Assembly: GCA_023101725.1 (NCBI GenBank)
Contig: JALJCO010001038.1
Span: forward strand, 186,001-250,000
Direction: 5' to 3'
Length of the DNA stretch: 64,000 nucleotides
Origin: Atherinomorus stipes
Taxonomy: Eukaryota > Chordata > Actinopteri > Atheriniformes > Atherinidae
The notes under the pieces: generated by a model
Database searches by the model: none
Seen by the model: only the letters and a program-made list of their open reading frames with translations
Told to the model about the DNA's origin: nothing
Made by a program: the position numbers and the translations under genes
Shown: in pieces, positions 33,452 to 46,431 of the stretch
How positions within the stretch are numbered: the stretch's first letter is position 1
Layout: each line of letters begins with the position of its first letter

Positions 33452-33834
33452 TTAGAGGATTAAAGAGGATGTCCTGGAGACGTAGGGACCAATCCAACAA
33501 AGACGTGACACAGGACCTGAGAAATGACTCTGGACCTTCAGCTGATTCATTTACTTTTGACTGAAGCTCATCAGAATGGTCTTCATGAAGGGTCACAGTC
33601 AAGACATCATTCCTAAGGAAGGGAAACTGGTAGAAAAACTGTGGTATGCCAAATGACAAAAGAACTGGACTGAAAATCAATGTTAACTAGCCTGATAGAG
33701 AATGAATCCTCCAAGAGCCTGGACCTCAATACAGTGTGGGATCATCTGGACAGAGAACTAAACAACTGTTGTCTGAATAAAAGGCAAAAACATCCAAAGA
33801 AGAGCTTTGAAAGTGCTTAAAGAAATTGGGAAAA

Positions 33835-34050
33835 CTAGGAGTGCATTCACACCAAGTCCGGGACCTTGGTCCGATTGGGTGGGGATTGCTGAAAAACTTT
33901 GCACTTTTCTTGGCTTCGGTTTGCGTTCAGACTGCAGTACCTGAAGCCTTCCAAACCACCATAGTTAAACAACTGCCCGGTAGGGGGCAACACAACCCAT
34001 TCAACCATCAATCAGCGATGAAACAGCAGGAAGAAGAAACCCACACTCTT
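33835..34050 (-). mobile_element. Fragment of the MITE family present at 34436-35078
   Basis: It aligns in inverse orientation to about 34870-35078. Shared landmarks include GTGCATTCACACC, GGGGATT, TTGGCTTCGGTTTGCGTTCA and TAGGGGGCAACAC. Confidence 0.6.
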
Positions 34051-34435
34051 TGATTAAGGTGGATGTGATCACAGTTATCACAGCTTTGTGTGAATATATA
34101 TGAGATAATTTTCTTTCTTACCTCTTATGGTCGCATGATGAAAGTCTTGCCCAACCTCTGGTCACCCCATTTATAAAAGTCTAGCACTGCCACCACTCCA
34201 ATAATTCAAGTTTGAAATTCAAAATGTGTGAAAACCTTTAAACACCTGTCATTTCTTTCTATATTTTCAGTGAACAGGAAGCTGCTGCATTGGTTTGGTG
34301 AAGGTGTGAACATAAATTGAAGAATACAACATAGGAAAAAACAGAATTTGTACAAATCTATGAAGTTTGGTTTGAGAAGACTTTTTTTTTTATCACAGTC
34401 TAAGGCAGGTTTTGTGTAATTTCTTTAAGTAATCG

Positions 34436-35078
34436 TAGGGTGCGTTCACACTCTGGCAGTTTGGTCTGCTTTAAAGAGACTGTGGTCCGACTCTATTGGA
34501 TAGTCCGCTTCATTTGACGCAGTCTGAACACCAACCGTACTCTGGTGCGCACCAAAGAAATAGACTCTGGTCTGCCTGAAAGCCAGGGGTCTCGGTTCAC
34601 TTGCAAACGGACTATTGGACTATCCAGTGCTTAGACATCCAGCACACCTAATTAAAGTAACGGCTGTCGACCGCCATAAAGCAGAAGAAGAAGAAGTATG
34701 AGGAAGTGGGGTAGATTATTGTTTGGGTCAGAGGGGAAACAAAGCAAACAGCGCATGTTTGAAGAAGCCGAGGTCAAAACAAGAACGAAAAACAAGTGGA
34801 AAATGTGTAGACAGATGGAGTTGCTAAATAAAAAGAAGCAGAAAGATTTCCAATTTAATCATGAAGTCCGGTTTTTGTTCTTCATCATTGATCAGTGGTT
34901 GTATTGGGGAGCGTCGCCCCCTAGCGAGCAGTTGGTTTTACCATGGTGGTTTAACCCGGCAGTTTGGTCTGCTTCGGTTACAGCAGTTTGAAAGCACACC
35001 GAAGCAAAAAAAGGCTTTTCATAAATCCCCGCCCAATTGGACAAAGTCCCCGGACAATCCTGGTCTAAATGCACCCTA
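34436..35078. mobile_element. Non-autonomous DNA transposon, 643 bp
   Basis: The ends are TAGGGTGCGTTCACAC and, inverted, TAGGGTGCATTTAGACC. No coding domain. No clear target duplication. A partial second copy lies 0.6 kb upstream in the opposite orientation. Confidence 0.6.
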
Positions 35079-35139
35079 GGAAGATGGAAATAGAAGTTGA
35101 CTCTGAAATCAAACAGAACTGAAAAGTTAAGCTGTTTGC

Positions 35140-35325
35140 CAATTACTCTTTTTCTATACCGCTCCCTTCGGTTCAGGGTCACAGGGAAGCTGGAGCCTCT
35201 CCCAGCGATTAGCATGCTGGAGGCAGGGTACACCCTGGAGAGGCTGCTAGTCCATCCCCTCCCCAGCCGAGGCTCCAACCAGCGATCTGTGATCTGTGAG
35301 TGCTAACCACTGTGCAGCCTGAGTC
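35140..35325 (-). mobile_element. tRNA-derived SINE, internally deleted copy
   Basis: Read on the minus strand it has the head (CAGGCTGCACAGTGGTTAGC) joined through a GGAGGGGA block to the 3' body (CAGGGTGTACCCTGCCTCC, GACCCTGAACCG). The central 150 bp of the family are absent. Same family as 4146-4533. Confidence 0.65.
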
Positions 35326-35639
35326 TAGTACCCCAAACTGCAGTGTGCAATTTGGGGTGGAGCTCAACTTTGATTAGGGTTAGGAAATAGGGTTAGGGAT
35401 TGAGGTCCATCCCAAACTGCTGCAGTCAGGAGCTTCTCGCCCGAGTTGTTTTACACAAATTAGAAATCACATCTGGACAATATTGACAAAAATGGCTACA
35501 ATTCAAAGTCTCACCAAAACTAGACCTTAGACGATGGGAAAACATCATGCATCTTGTGGAAACAATATAGATCCATTCTGCTTTGCATCAGTGGTTCAAG
35601 CTGCCGCTTGTCTGTAATGGTAAGAGGCACATTTGAGCC

Positions 35640-35760
35640 CTTTAGTAACATCAGATAATGGGTCAAACATTACATTGTTGTGGCTGACCATGTCCACCAC
35701 TTTCTGACCACAGTGTACCACCTTCTGGTGGGAACTTCCTATAGAATAATGCACCATATA
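35640..35760 (+). pseudogene. Short Tc1-like transposase fragment
   Basis: GTGGCTGACCATGTCCACCA and TTTCTGACCACAGTGTACC match the same part of the Tc1-like transposase as 51700-51760, about 120 bp in all. Confidence 0.6.
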
Positions 35761-37827
35761 CAAACATTTAAACATTAATTTTAATTCATGAAGACTTTAA
35801 CACTCTTCACAGTGTTTAGTGGAATATTTGAAGAATATAAAACATTTATTGGTCACTGGTCAAAATATTTATAAAGTAATCATAGAATTCACTTTGAAAT
35901 CATATGCCGAGTTAGGATGGAGGTTTTTTACACCATCTTCAGTTTAAATGGAACATCCAGAAGTAAAGGGCCATTCATCGCAGTGTAACACACACAGACT
36001 CACATAAGAAAAATGCCATCTCCCAGATCTCAGTGAACCTCAGTGGAGCCTCGGAGAATCTAATAAGTCAAACTGCAGTCTGAGCAGGCAGTGCATGAAT
36101 ACCAAATGCAGCCTAATTGATTACCTAATTTATGCAATAACCACTATTTTTTTAATTATAGTTATTTATTGCCCAAATGTTTACGGTCTCGGCTGATTCA
36201 TGGGCACTGCTTTGAGCCACGGGTCATACTCAGTGGACCCTGTTTATAAAGCTGACAGCAAAATTATCACAGCTCCACTTTATCATCACTGCTGCTGCAA
36301 CCTGGAAACTTAAAAATAGAAAAAAGACTGCTTGTAAGCCCAAAGAAGAGCAGAAGATCATGTTTGATGATTTGTAGAAAAGCCTAAATACTGTCAACAC
36401 TTATGTGTTTTTCATCTCTACACATGTTCTGCATTTAACACAAAATACTGCACAGCCTCAATCATAATTAGGATGAAATTCAGTCTAATTTCCTCCATCA
36501 TGTTGCATTCAGTCGGCTTTATTTTTGTCAGTGATTTTATTGCTGTGGTGATCCAGCTGAAGTATGAATCACTCTTAAGGCCTTTCTGTCCAGAGATGGT
36601 ATCATGATTTAGTAAAGTATATAGATTTTTCCCTTTTCTTTTTTTTCAGGATTTGCTTCTCTAAAATTATGAGAGTGAGCCAAAACCTTTCTTGAGATGA
36701 TATGTGGACTTTTAGGCCATATCCCCACAGCACCAAAGCCAGTTCAGGTGTGAAGACGGTGGCAAAAACCGAAGAAAGATTTCGCCATCTCCACAAAAAT
36801 GCTGTCATACATTCTAAAGGGCTGGGGGTGGCGCTACAATGATTAAAAAGTAACATTCCAAAGCTAGAACAAGACATAGCACGTGGGCAGATAAGGGGCC
36901 GCCTCGTATCACATGACCCACACGTCGGTTTGCTCCTGCCGGTGATGGTACAGAAGTGCAATAATGTTGTAAAAGCAGCATTTTGGTGCAGAAGCTGTAA
37001 ACAAGCCAGGATTGTCTGAAGGATCATCACAACACAGCTGATCACCGCCGCCATTATTGTTGTTGTGATTGCCACCACATTTGTTATACTGACTACATGT
37101 CCTCCAGTTGTGCAGCTACACTGTCCTGACTGAATGCAGATGGTTGAGGTTTCAAATCTTTCCACTTTGACAGCTGGTTTCAGTCATGAAAGGTTTCATG
37201 GATGCTAATCCCTGGTTTCATGGGAATGAAAGGGCGGATTTTTAAAGAACTTTAGAAAGTTTTTATTCCATGGTTTTTGATGGAAAACAAAGCTAGCAAT
37301 CCCCTGCAGGAGTGCCTACAGGTAATAACCTAGCTGAAAACAACTTGAATAAAGACAGCTACTGCAGTAACATATAGGATCATACATGCACACACTGAAC
37401 TATGCAGAAAACAGGTAAAACCTAGGCAGAAGTAGATATTAGTACACACCCAACGGGAAGCACAATCACAGCGTCAGCATGCAAAATAAAAGGTGCTCTA
37501 TGGTGAGTATGGACATGCAGATCCAACCTCGTCTCTGCAACGGCCAGAGGAAACCCACATGGCCTGAGATCCCGGATCACTAGCAGCCACGGCCCGGACC
37601 CCAGCTGCCACCCCAATGAGACGAACATGCATCCACCCAGAGGGCAGCAGATGGTGGCCCCAGCTGAAGCCCCCCACAGTCTCAGGGCACAGGCCCCAGC
37701 TGGCCAAGACCATCAACCACCAGCTCTACTGAGCACCGGCCACCCAGGACCGACATGGCGTGGAAATCAGGGCCTTGGGAGCCCCAGTGACATCCATGAC
37801 ACAGTCCAGAAAAAGCAGCAGACAGCA
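35761..37827. other. Intergenic, no gene recognised
   Basis: About 36050-36250 looks like a candidate conserved non-coding stretch: TAATTGATTACCTAATTTAT and a long AT core flanked by even-composition sequence. About 36700-37110 resembles a dispersed MITE-type sequence. Its 187-codon minus-strand frame is low in expected domain content and is not supported as a gene. Confidence 0.35.
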
Positions 37828-37831
37828 TTAA

Positions 37832-38605
37832 AGGTGCCATGACATCAAATTTCACTTTTCTGGGGTTTTGGGTGTATAATATGATCTGTTGTGCACTGAT
37901 GAGGCCATGTGAATGTCCAGAGTGAGAATCAAAGTTCCTGTTTATGGTCTGTCAGCTTTGTCTCTCTGCTCAGAAACAGTTGAATCAGACAGCAGGCTAT
38001 CATTCTACGTAGTTCTATCATTCTACGTAATTTAATTGCTCCAATAAGAGCACACTATCAAGTAAACAGCGCCCCCCCTCTCTCTCTCCTAACGGCCTAT
38101 GCACCGTCCGCTCCCCCCTCCCCTCCCTGTCTGATTCAGCTTCGTGTATGGAGCAAGTAGTAACTTCTGTGCAGTCAGGTCTGGATTTTCAAACAAATGG
38201 ATTTAAAAGAAAACTTCTGCAGCAACACTGAGGGAGGGGGCCACAACCTTGTCATTACCTGTAAGTTTATTTATTTTCTAAATGCTGTCTTGTCTGATAA
38301 ACGTAGCTCACTGTCTGGATTGTTGCTAGCAGTTAGCCTTTAGCAAACTCCGATCGCAGCTTGACCTAGATTCTCCAAATAAGGTCATAGCGAAAAAAGG
38401 TGTAGCCAATCAAAATGAAGTCAACGTGGTCTCCGGGTAAAGCTCCATATCATCACCGGACCCAACTGTATAACTGAGGAAGTGAGGTCTGGCGTTTCAA
38501 AACAATACTCCGCTGTAAAAAATGCCGTTTTTTTCTTTGGAGTATTTACATATGCAGTAATGCCAACAACATAAACTAGTTTTTAACTGCTATGTCATCA
38601 CTCCT
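37832..38605. mobile_element. TTAA-flanked MITE
   Basis: The left end AGGTGCCATGACAT follows TTAA (37828-37831). The right end, inverted, is AGGAGTGATGACAT and precedes TTAA (38606-38609). No coding capacity. TTAA duplication points to a piggyBac- or Kolobok-type source. Confidence 0.65.
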
Positions 38606-38750
38606 TTAAAGATATTGGCCACACCACCTGGCAACTCAGTCACACACCTGCAGAGGTGGATAAGTTAGCAAAATAGACTTGGCTGGATATTTAAAGTGTA
38701 ACTGATTTCCAACAGTACAATTGTCCTTCAAAGTAACTGCCTTATGTCCA

Positions 38751-39117
38751 TGTGACAGTGTTACACTTGTAAGTGCGCATGACTCACCTGGGATTCTGGG
38801 GTTTGAATCCCCTCTGGGCCCTCCTTGTGTACCTTGCCACATTCTGGCGTTGTCAGCAGGATCTGTGTGGTACTGGTAATAAGTCCATGGATTTAAAATT
38901 GGTTGCAGCCTGGGCACAGTATGAGGATGTGCTTGTAGAAAGAGGGGAGCGATGTGAAAGTGTGGGGTCCTGTCACTATGCCTCTGATTGATCATGCGCT
39001 CTGGCTACTTGGCTACAGGGATATCCCTTTGCTGACTGGTAAGCATACAACACTCTCACCCAGGAGTCTGGGAATCGAATCCTGCCTGGGCCCTCCTTGC
39101 ATATCTTGCCACATCCA
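38751..39117 (+). repeat. Dimeric tRNA-like SINE-type repeat, copy B
   Basis: Same arrangement as 27800-28213 in the opposite orientation. A 5'-shortened first unit (B-box-like GGGGTTTGAATCCCC at about 38800) is followed by a spacer (GTCCATGGATT, GGTTGCAGCC) and a second unit. The second unit has A-box-like GCTGACTGGTAAGCAT and B-box-like GGGAATCGAATCC (about 39070). Both units end in GGGCCCTCCTTG, then CTTGCCACA. Confidence 0.6.
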
Positions 39118-40545
39118 GTGGTAGCCAGCAGTAGCCACTGGTGGTCCAGTGATCTCCAGTTAAAACAACATAGTTGGGTGAATCTTCCACCAAAATATCA
39201 AGTTTGATTTCCCCCCCCCCCCCCCCCTTGTACAACTTCTCAATTATGGTCTTCACTTAAGTGTTCCTTAAGTATTAAAAAAGTATCTTGGTATTGGTGA
39301 TACTAGCCCTTTATATACTTGGTATCAGATCAATACCAAATCTTCCAGTACGGTATACTGGGCAGATCAGAGTATGTATAAAATGTGTCAATGAAACTGA
39401 GGTGAGTCAAGGCTGCAAAAAGTGAAAGAAAAATTAAACTGTTTTAATTTAAGAACAAAATACTGTTACAAATTTAAGGCGCCCAGAGAGGCGCAAGCCA
39501 AAAGGAGGATAGCAACTGTGTGAACTTGCTAGCATGGCGGTAGCTACCATTGAGGACACCGAGGTCTGGACCAGGACCTCGGTATTTAAACTAAAATTAA
39601 CCAAAAATCCATGAAACTCTAAAGCATTTACCTGAGAAGACGATTTATACTGAAATAGTGATTGTTCCTCAACCAGCCACCTATATTATAGAACTGATTC
39701 TCAAGATAAATCTTATTTTCATATTTATTATCATTAACATGAACACAGTGAAAACTAATAAATAGTACAAATAGTTTGGAACTACTTCTTCTTCCGCCTG
39801 CCAAGGCGCAACAGTGCGGCAGCAGCAGCTGGCCGCTCAGTCACTGATCAGTGATCAATCATTCACACAGCAAATGCTTGTTATTTTTTCAGATTTCAAG
39901 TATGCAGAGTAATTATTTTTACACTTCAGAGATCATTAAGAACAACTTACCTTGCAACAGTGATGCTTAGCAGGGTCATTATTTTCTTCAGGTGAGTGTA
40001 AAGTTCATATTTACTGAACCAACTCCCTGATTGCGCATTTGTGATTGAGTCTACATGGTTCTCATCTCATGCAGCGTGTGTGTTTACTTCAGGTTCGCTG
40101 TTAATCTGAAATTTGTTTGATTATAAGCTTTTTGGTATCGATTATATCATTTCATGTTTATGCAAACTATCTTATTACTAAACAAAATAGTTGTTTTTAA
40201 AACTTTTCAACATTTTGAGTGTGATGATGACACTGAAGAAATTTCAGATGATATGCAGTACTTACTCTTGTCATGAGTTCAAAAACAGACACTGAGATTA
40301 AAAAGAGAACAAACGACAGAAAATAAGATAAACTATGGTCCTGCTTGTTAGGAGAGATTTCAACCAACTTGGCAATAATTAAATTTGATGTTTGCCAAAA
40401 TTTATCAGTATAACGTTTATTTAGTGCTGCTTTCAAAACAAAAGAGCAAAGATAAATTTTTGTTTTCATATTTGTTTAAAAGCAAACCCCTTGCTTTGTT
40501 TAAAAACCCCTCACAGTTTGATGTTTTGTTATGATTTTTATTTGA
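39118..40545. other. Intergenic, no gene seen
   Basis: Contains a C-run (about 39211-39228). Short GC-rich blocks at 39475-39570 and 39780-39850 resemble sequence near 19265-19330 and 19550-19640, which suggests one degraded repeat family. No coding evidence. Confidence 0.35.
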
Positions 40546-40547
40546 TA

Positions 40548-40670
40548 TTTGTGGTGTTGGTCTCGTCTCGGTCTCGGTCTGTAAAAGTCTTGACCTTGTC
40601 TTGGTCTCGGTACTCCCTGGTCTCTGTAATGTCTTGGTCTCAGTTGGTGCGGTCCTGACTACAACACTAT
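40548..40670. repeat. End fragment of a dispersed repeat rich in GGTCTCG
   Basis: Iterated GGTCTCGG/TCTTGGTC motifs end in CCTGACTACAACACTA, a terminus type seen in fish DNA transposons. The opposite end was not found. Confidence 0.4.
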
Positions 40671-43001
40671 GGTCAGACTCAAAGACAATGAGAGACTTCT
40701 TGAAGGCAGAAGGAAAATCATCATCGCCATCATTAAAGATGCTGGAGTTTGAACTTTGAGAAATGAAGACCTATAGACTCTGCTGACCTCTTCACAAGCA
40801 GATATAGCTCAGCTGTAGCTGCCAGTTTCAATCTGAAGCTTCTTTTCATTTTCCCTCTGACCTCCCGCTGAGGCCGCCCTTCTGCCTGCCGTTCGTCTGT
40901 CCTCATCTTCAAACCATCAATCTCAAACTGGTTTTATAAGCTGATCAGTGCTGAAACTTGACTTGATGTGATGATGTGATGAAGAGATTTTAGACCTTTG
41001 ATTAAAATCAAAATCAGCAACCAGAGCACATTTAAAACTCCAACTAAATTGTAGAAGTTCTCTCTTTGTAAGTCATATAGAGTTCTAAAGTTTGCAATAC
41101 AGAAATGGGGGGGGGGACTGCAATCCTCCCACAACTTTCCAGCCTCTGTTGTGTGGTGTTCAGCTGATCTAGCAGGACACAAGAAAACATTGTAAACCAA
41201 CAGATGTCGGAAGATGCTGTGGAGGAGGAAAGGCCACATCAGTGACACAGGAAGCTGCATCAGCTGACGCTCGCAGCAGATGGTGCAACTCGGAGACGAC
41301 ACGATAAAGTCTGCAGGGGAAGCAAAACGTTTCAGTCACATCAGTGATGGCTGTTTCTGAAGTCAAAACCTCTAGAGTTTATCTGATGTGATCCTCTGCA
41401 TGATGAGAAATTAGAAAGATATCAAATAAACTCAGCACAAAAAGTCAGTAAATGGTTGTTTGGTGAAATATTCCTTTGTTGTAATAATTCTTCTTGGCAA
41501 TAAATCTGTTTTCTTTTACTGTACTTTCCGCATCACTGAACACAGTAGAATACAAGCAGCACCCTCTAGAAAATGAGATTCGTACATGTACAGGCCCCAA
41601 TGGTCAATAAGCCGAAGGTGTTCACAGTTTAACATCAGATATTTACACAGAAAGATTTTTTTTATTTATTTATTTATTTTTTACTTTTAATTAAATTGTC
41701 TACCAGAAACATAGGCCGCATACTCTGAATGTTTTTTTGGTTTATTTGTTTGTTTTTTTCTGAACGTTGCCTCTAACACAACTGGTAAAGACAAACAAAA
41801 AAAAAAAAAACTCTATGCTGCCTTGTCATAACTTTCCTTATGCACGCTCAATCTTTGAAATTCCATATGTAGGATTTAGCTCATGTCCGCGTAGGCACAA
41901 GTGTTGGTGTGTGGTTCTGATCTTCCCCATGAAGCTGGAGTATTTTCCGTTTTTAGCTTTTTCTCCCCAAATGAGCGTCAAATAAAAATCTCTTGTAGCA
42001 GCAGTTTTACCCTGTTTGTGGGCAGTGGATGATGAATATTTGATGCTAAGGGCTCGAGCACTATGAGATGCATCATAAATGAGATGCAGCTTGTAGGCCA
42101 GAATTTATGGCAAATGGTGCCACAGAAGGAAACATTTGTGGAATAAGCAGCAGAGTTAATGAGGTGAAACCATGGCTTCATCTTCTCTGCTGCAACCATG
42201 AAAAACTTGACAAATATTCTCTGCTAATACACAACAACTAACTCTACTCATGACTCTTGTTTTTAGCTTGTGGTGCCCTAGGTGCAGACAATAAGTTACT
42301 TTATTCAAAAGTGACTCAGTTAGCTACTTTGTTGATTACTTTACCAAAAAATAATGTATTTGCTAGCTCGCTCACTCACTCACAACTCACTGGGAATGCT
42401 CGCTGTCGGTAGGCTATCTGTGTAGCTGTTTGCTCTTAAAATGCACCGGGAAAAAAAGGGTACGTGGATCAAGTCATGGAGATGTTGACGTTTGCAGTGT
42501 GGATGTTTTAGACTGCAGAAGGAGTTGGAGGCGAGCAAATAAACACTTAACACACAACATGGTTCCTCAGCGGTTTACTAGCAGGCTAATGAGCTATCCA
42601 CTCGGCTGTTAACTGTTATCTTTGCTTGTAAACAATCGGCACACACGCTCCTGCACTCTGGAGGCGTGGTTTTGGGGGGATGTATCTTTAAAAGTGTAGC
42701 TTACTCTAGACGTTTTTCTAGGATCCCCTACCCTGCCTTTAAAAGTGACTTTTACTCACTGTTTTAAAAGAACATTCTCAAGAATGCTCCAATTAATGTC
42801 CTTACAACTTAATTTCTGTGTTGGATGAAATTAAATAAAACTTAAACACAAAGTAATTTTTCAATACTAAATTATTTAAGTCAGGCCAGCAACTGATGAG
42901 AAGAAATATATTAATAAACCTTCACCTGGAAACACTAACTACAGCTGTAAATGGGAAGAATAACACAGCTGCTGACTAAATGTATTTATTTAGTTAGCAA
43001 T
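40671..43001. other. Intergenic, no gene recognised
   Basis: About 41850-42200 is a candidate conserved non-coding stretch of even composition with no repeats. An A-run lies at 41798-41811. 42290-42780 looks like degraded repeat (TTACTTTATTCAAAAGTGAC near one edge, AAAAGTGACTTTTACTCAC near the other). Confidence 0.35.
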
Positions 43002-43394
43002 GGGCTGCACATTAGTGTGGTGGTTAGCACCGTAGCCTCAAGGTAAGAAAGTTAGTAGCTCCAGTCCCAGCTGGGGAGGGGCTCAAACAATTCCAACTTT
43101 GACCCTCCTGTGTGGAGTTTGCATGTTCTCCCTGTGTATGCGTGGGTTCTCTCCGGGAACTCAGGCTTCCTCCCACCGTCCAAAGACATGCAAGTTAGGT
43201 TAATTGGTCACTCCAAATTGTCCCTAGGTATGAATGTGAGAGTGAATGGTTGTCTGTCTCTCGCTAGTCTGTTGCAGGGCCAACAGACTGGCAACCTGTC
43301 CAGGGTGTACCCTGCCTCTTGCCTAAAAATAGCTATCTTGCTAGCAACCCCCGTGACCCTGAACTGGATAAACAGTATAGAAAATGAATGAATG
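43002..43394 (+). mobile_element. tRNA-derived SINE, full-length copy
   Basis: Runs from GGGCTGCACATTAG, with TGGTGGTTAGCACCG (A box region), to GAAAATGAATGAATGG, with all body blocks of the family. The B box region is mutated (AGCTCCAGTCCC). No clear target duplication. Confidence 0.75.
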
Positions 43395-43410
43395 GACAAA
43401 CACACCATAG

Positions 43411-43500
43411 GTTAGTGGTTCTCAAAGTGGGGGGTGTGCCCCCAGTGGGAGGTGGCAACATAACAGGGGGGGTGCAAAGTAATGGGAAATGTAGCAGAAC
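43411..43500. mobile_element. hAT-type end fragment
   Basis: TAGTGGTTCTCAAAGTGGGG is a typical hAT terminal sequence. The partner end was not found. Confidence 0.4.
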
Positions 43501-43599
43501 TGAGAAGGGTCTGTCTGTAGCCTCCAAGACAGAGGCATGTCGTGTGTGACGTCATTACAAGAAGAAAAGAAAGGAGAAGAAACAAAACAAGCTGATCAA

Positions 43600-43935
43600 G
43601 AAAGCTGGTTCTGTGCTGGGAATAACTCTGGAGCCGCTGGAGCTGATCGTTCAAAAAAGAATGCTGCACAAGCTGATGAAGATGATGGAGGACACTTCCC
43701 ATCCTCTCCACAACACGGTGAAGAATCAACAGAGTGTGTTCAGTAGGAGGCTGCGTCAGGTTCGCTGTAGGACGGAGGGATACAGAAATTAATTCCTACC
43801 AGCAACCATCACCCTAAAGAACAAGACTGAATGACTTTTTTGTTTATTTAAAAGAAAAAAGTAAAAAAAAAAAAAGTGAGCTTTTACAGTACTGAATTTC
43901 CCTTCTGGGATGAATAAAGTATTTTTCATTTCATT
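43600..43935 (+). pseudogene. LINE 3' end (L2-like)
   Basis: The plus strand reads the C-terminal tail of a fish L2-like LINE ORF2 in pieces: MKMMEDTSHPLHNTV, then SRRLRQVRCRTEGYR, then FLPATIT. An A-rich stretch and GATGAATAAAGTATTTTTCA follow, the usual 3' tail. The upstream RT is absent, consistent with 5' truncation. Confidence 0.7.
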
Positions 43936-46430
43936 ACACGACACAGCCAACACTCAAGGGAAAATCATAGTAAAATCTAACCCTAACCCGGACCTGGAGG
44001 AACTTGGAAACATTCTGGTCTACACTTGAGACTAGTTGGTGGCAATAACGCACCAATTTGTTTTTGTCAACCCCCAAAAAGCGTGAAGAAAAATAAGAAG
44101 AATTGCGAAAACAAATTGTTTGCAATGTAAGAAAAAGAAGCATTGTGGAAACACAACAGAGATCAGGTTTTACCAAACAAAGCAGCATCAAACAATTCTG
44201 TACCAACCCAGACCTGCGGGCTGAAACAGGGACTGCTCAGACTCTTATTGGGCCACAAACAATCAAGTTTCTATGGTGACGAGACAGAAACTGAAGATGA
44301 AAAGAAAAAGGGTGAGAAATGGAGAAACGGGTAACTGGGATGAAAGAGGGCAGATATCTTGTTTTGGATTTTACAGTAAATGTGGTTAAACCTTCTCAAA
44401 TCAGTAAGACACCAGTTTTTACAGATTCATGATGCTAGACAGGACAAGGTAAAAAGAAAAAAAAGATGCAGTGATATGGAAATGAGATTCTGCAACCAGT
44501 GGCAATCCCTTGTTTCCACAGTCTGGGAGTGCAAGATGACAAACCCCAAATGAGCATCTCATTCAGAAAAAGGGCTCATGCAGCAATGGAGAAGCATGCT
44601 GTCTCTTTCTTCTGATGACTGGCTGCTGAATACACACTTCTGTTTCAAACAGAACCACCAACAAGGAAAACAAGAGGACTCCAAAAAGATCAAGCTGAAG
44701 GCGGTGGAAGGCTCGCTGGGCAGGTAGCTGGTGGCAGATGAATCTGGTGTACATTCCCCTTCATCAGCATGGAGGAATGGTTTCATGATAATAAAAAAAA
44801 AAAAAAGGAACTGTTTTTTTTAAATTTGGTGGTCTGACATGTTTGATGAATGAACAGATGAGGCATCTCTTCGCTTTGTAAAACAAAAAAAGGTGAAGGT
44901 GGGAATGCCAGCTTCAGTTTGTCTTCTGATTTCCTCAGAGGACTCAGCGACACCAATTAACTCCAAAACTGTTGTAATCAGGAGAGCTGTGATACACCAC
45001 ACAAATGAAATTAAACCATCCCTAGCCATATGCCAATGTGTTATCTTCAAAGCCTGTTTTCAGTCTGGCAAAAGCTTTTTTCTGTGTGCTGATGGGAAAA
45101 GAAGAACCAAATGAATAACCACACAAGATGGAAAAAAAATCTGATCAAAAGATCAGCTGAAAACAACCAAAAACAAACACACACACACAAAAAAACCCTA
45201 AACTGGTTGACAGCGTATTACCATAATTTAGGTGCTGATTGGGAGATGAAACCAGTTCCTAATTGGCCCAGTTAGTCTTTTTGTAACAGGCACACTGATG
45301 ACAAGAGAGGTCAGGAGTCAAAGCAGGAAATGTACCCGCTCACCTGGCTGCTCACCTGTCACCAGGCCAAGGAAGACGGCCAGTCATAAGAGCCTGGAGG
45401 TGATGACCTCACTGGGTTCTTATTAGTCTCCAGGATGACATGAAACAGGTGAGAAGGTGCCATTTCCCTGCAGAGTACAAGTCCAGGTCATTCAGGATTA
45501 AAAACTCAAGGCAAAGCAACCAGCAAGTGTTTGTCATAGAATGCAACTTTCCCACTTCAAAATGATTGAAGAAGAAAACCCAGTGAAATTGTAGATAACC
45601 TAGCTTTCCACCATCATTTAAATGCACCATGTAAGCACGAAGCTGTGAAGATACTTAAAGCGTGAAAGGAGTCATGACCTGGTTTTTCAGGGATACATTG
45701 TTCCAAAATAGTCTTCAAATTAATTTTTAAATTTAGGAAAGAAAAAAAAATCAAACACAGAGCTTGTTCTTTCTTACATTGTTCTCACAAGAGTACATGC
45801 AAGACTTTGACTGGCTAGAATGTTCAAAAATTATAAATTAGTCTTTTACAGTCACCATGTGCTTAAACGATTGCAGTGGCATAAATTATTGCCAAGTTTT
45901 AGCTGGTAAACTGGTAACAAAACCAGTAGCTTATCGATGTGACCAGTCATTGATCATGAGCCTGTCTGAGTTCATGGGCCACGGGTGCATCACAACAAAC
46001 TGTCAATCATGGATATGTTTGTTTGTATAACACTTTCCAATACATTTACTACCCCCCCCCCCCCCGTTTTTGTTTTTACGGTCTTTGGTTTATACAGTTA
46101 GTATCTACTGTTAGACTAGCAGTTAGCTGGTCTGGCTACCATTATTTCCGGATCTCACACAACAAAGCATAACATTACAGAAGTAGCAAGATTTACTGAT
46201 GGATTCCTGGTGCGTCCCTGATGGGTGGAATTACCCCTATCACCCCTCAGCACAAATGCTGGATGTTTATCTACTTGATTTGGGCATTGTTTTTGCGTGA
46301 ATGGAGCATATAATATGCGTGAATGGAGTGTATAATACGCGCGAATAAAACGCTTCATTCGTGCTTCAGGTTGAACTTCCAGGAGTGGGGGATAGTTGTT
46401 TGTCACACATCAGTCACTTCAGTCACATGA
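43936..46430. other. Intergenic, no gene recognised
   Basis: AT-rich with short A and C runs (44791-44806, about 46052-46065). Overlapping open frames near 44560-44790 have no recognisable domain. Confidence 0.35.
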
Positions 46431-46431
46431 A

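Noticed and set aside
33826..34053. 75-codon open frame
   Set aside because: Lies in a MITE fragment that has a second copy at 34870-35078.
36602..37165. 187-codon minus-strand open frame
   Set aside because: Cysteine- and serine-rich translation with no domain, lying in sequence that looks like a dispersed repeat. No splice or promoter support.
39025..39090. Possible tRNA gene in the dimeric repeat
   Set aside because: The tRNA-like unit occurs twice within a repeat that has a second genomic copy. No clean acceptor stem was found.
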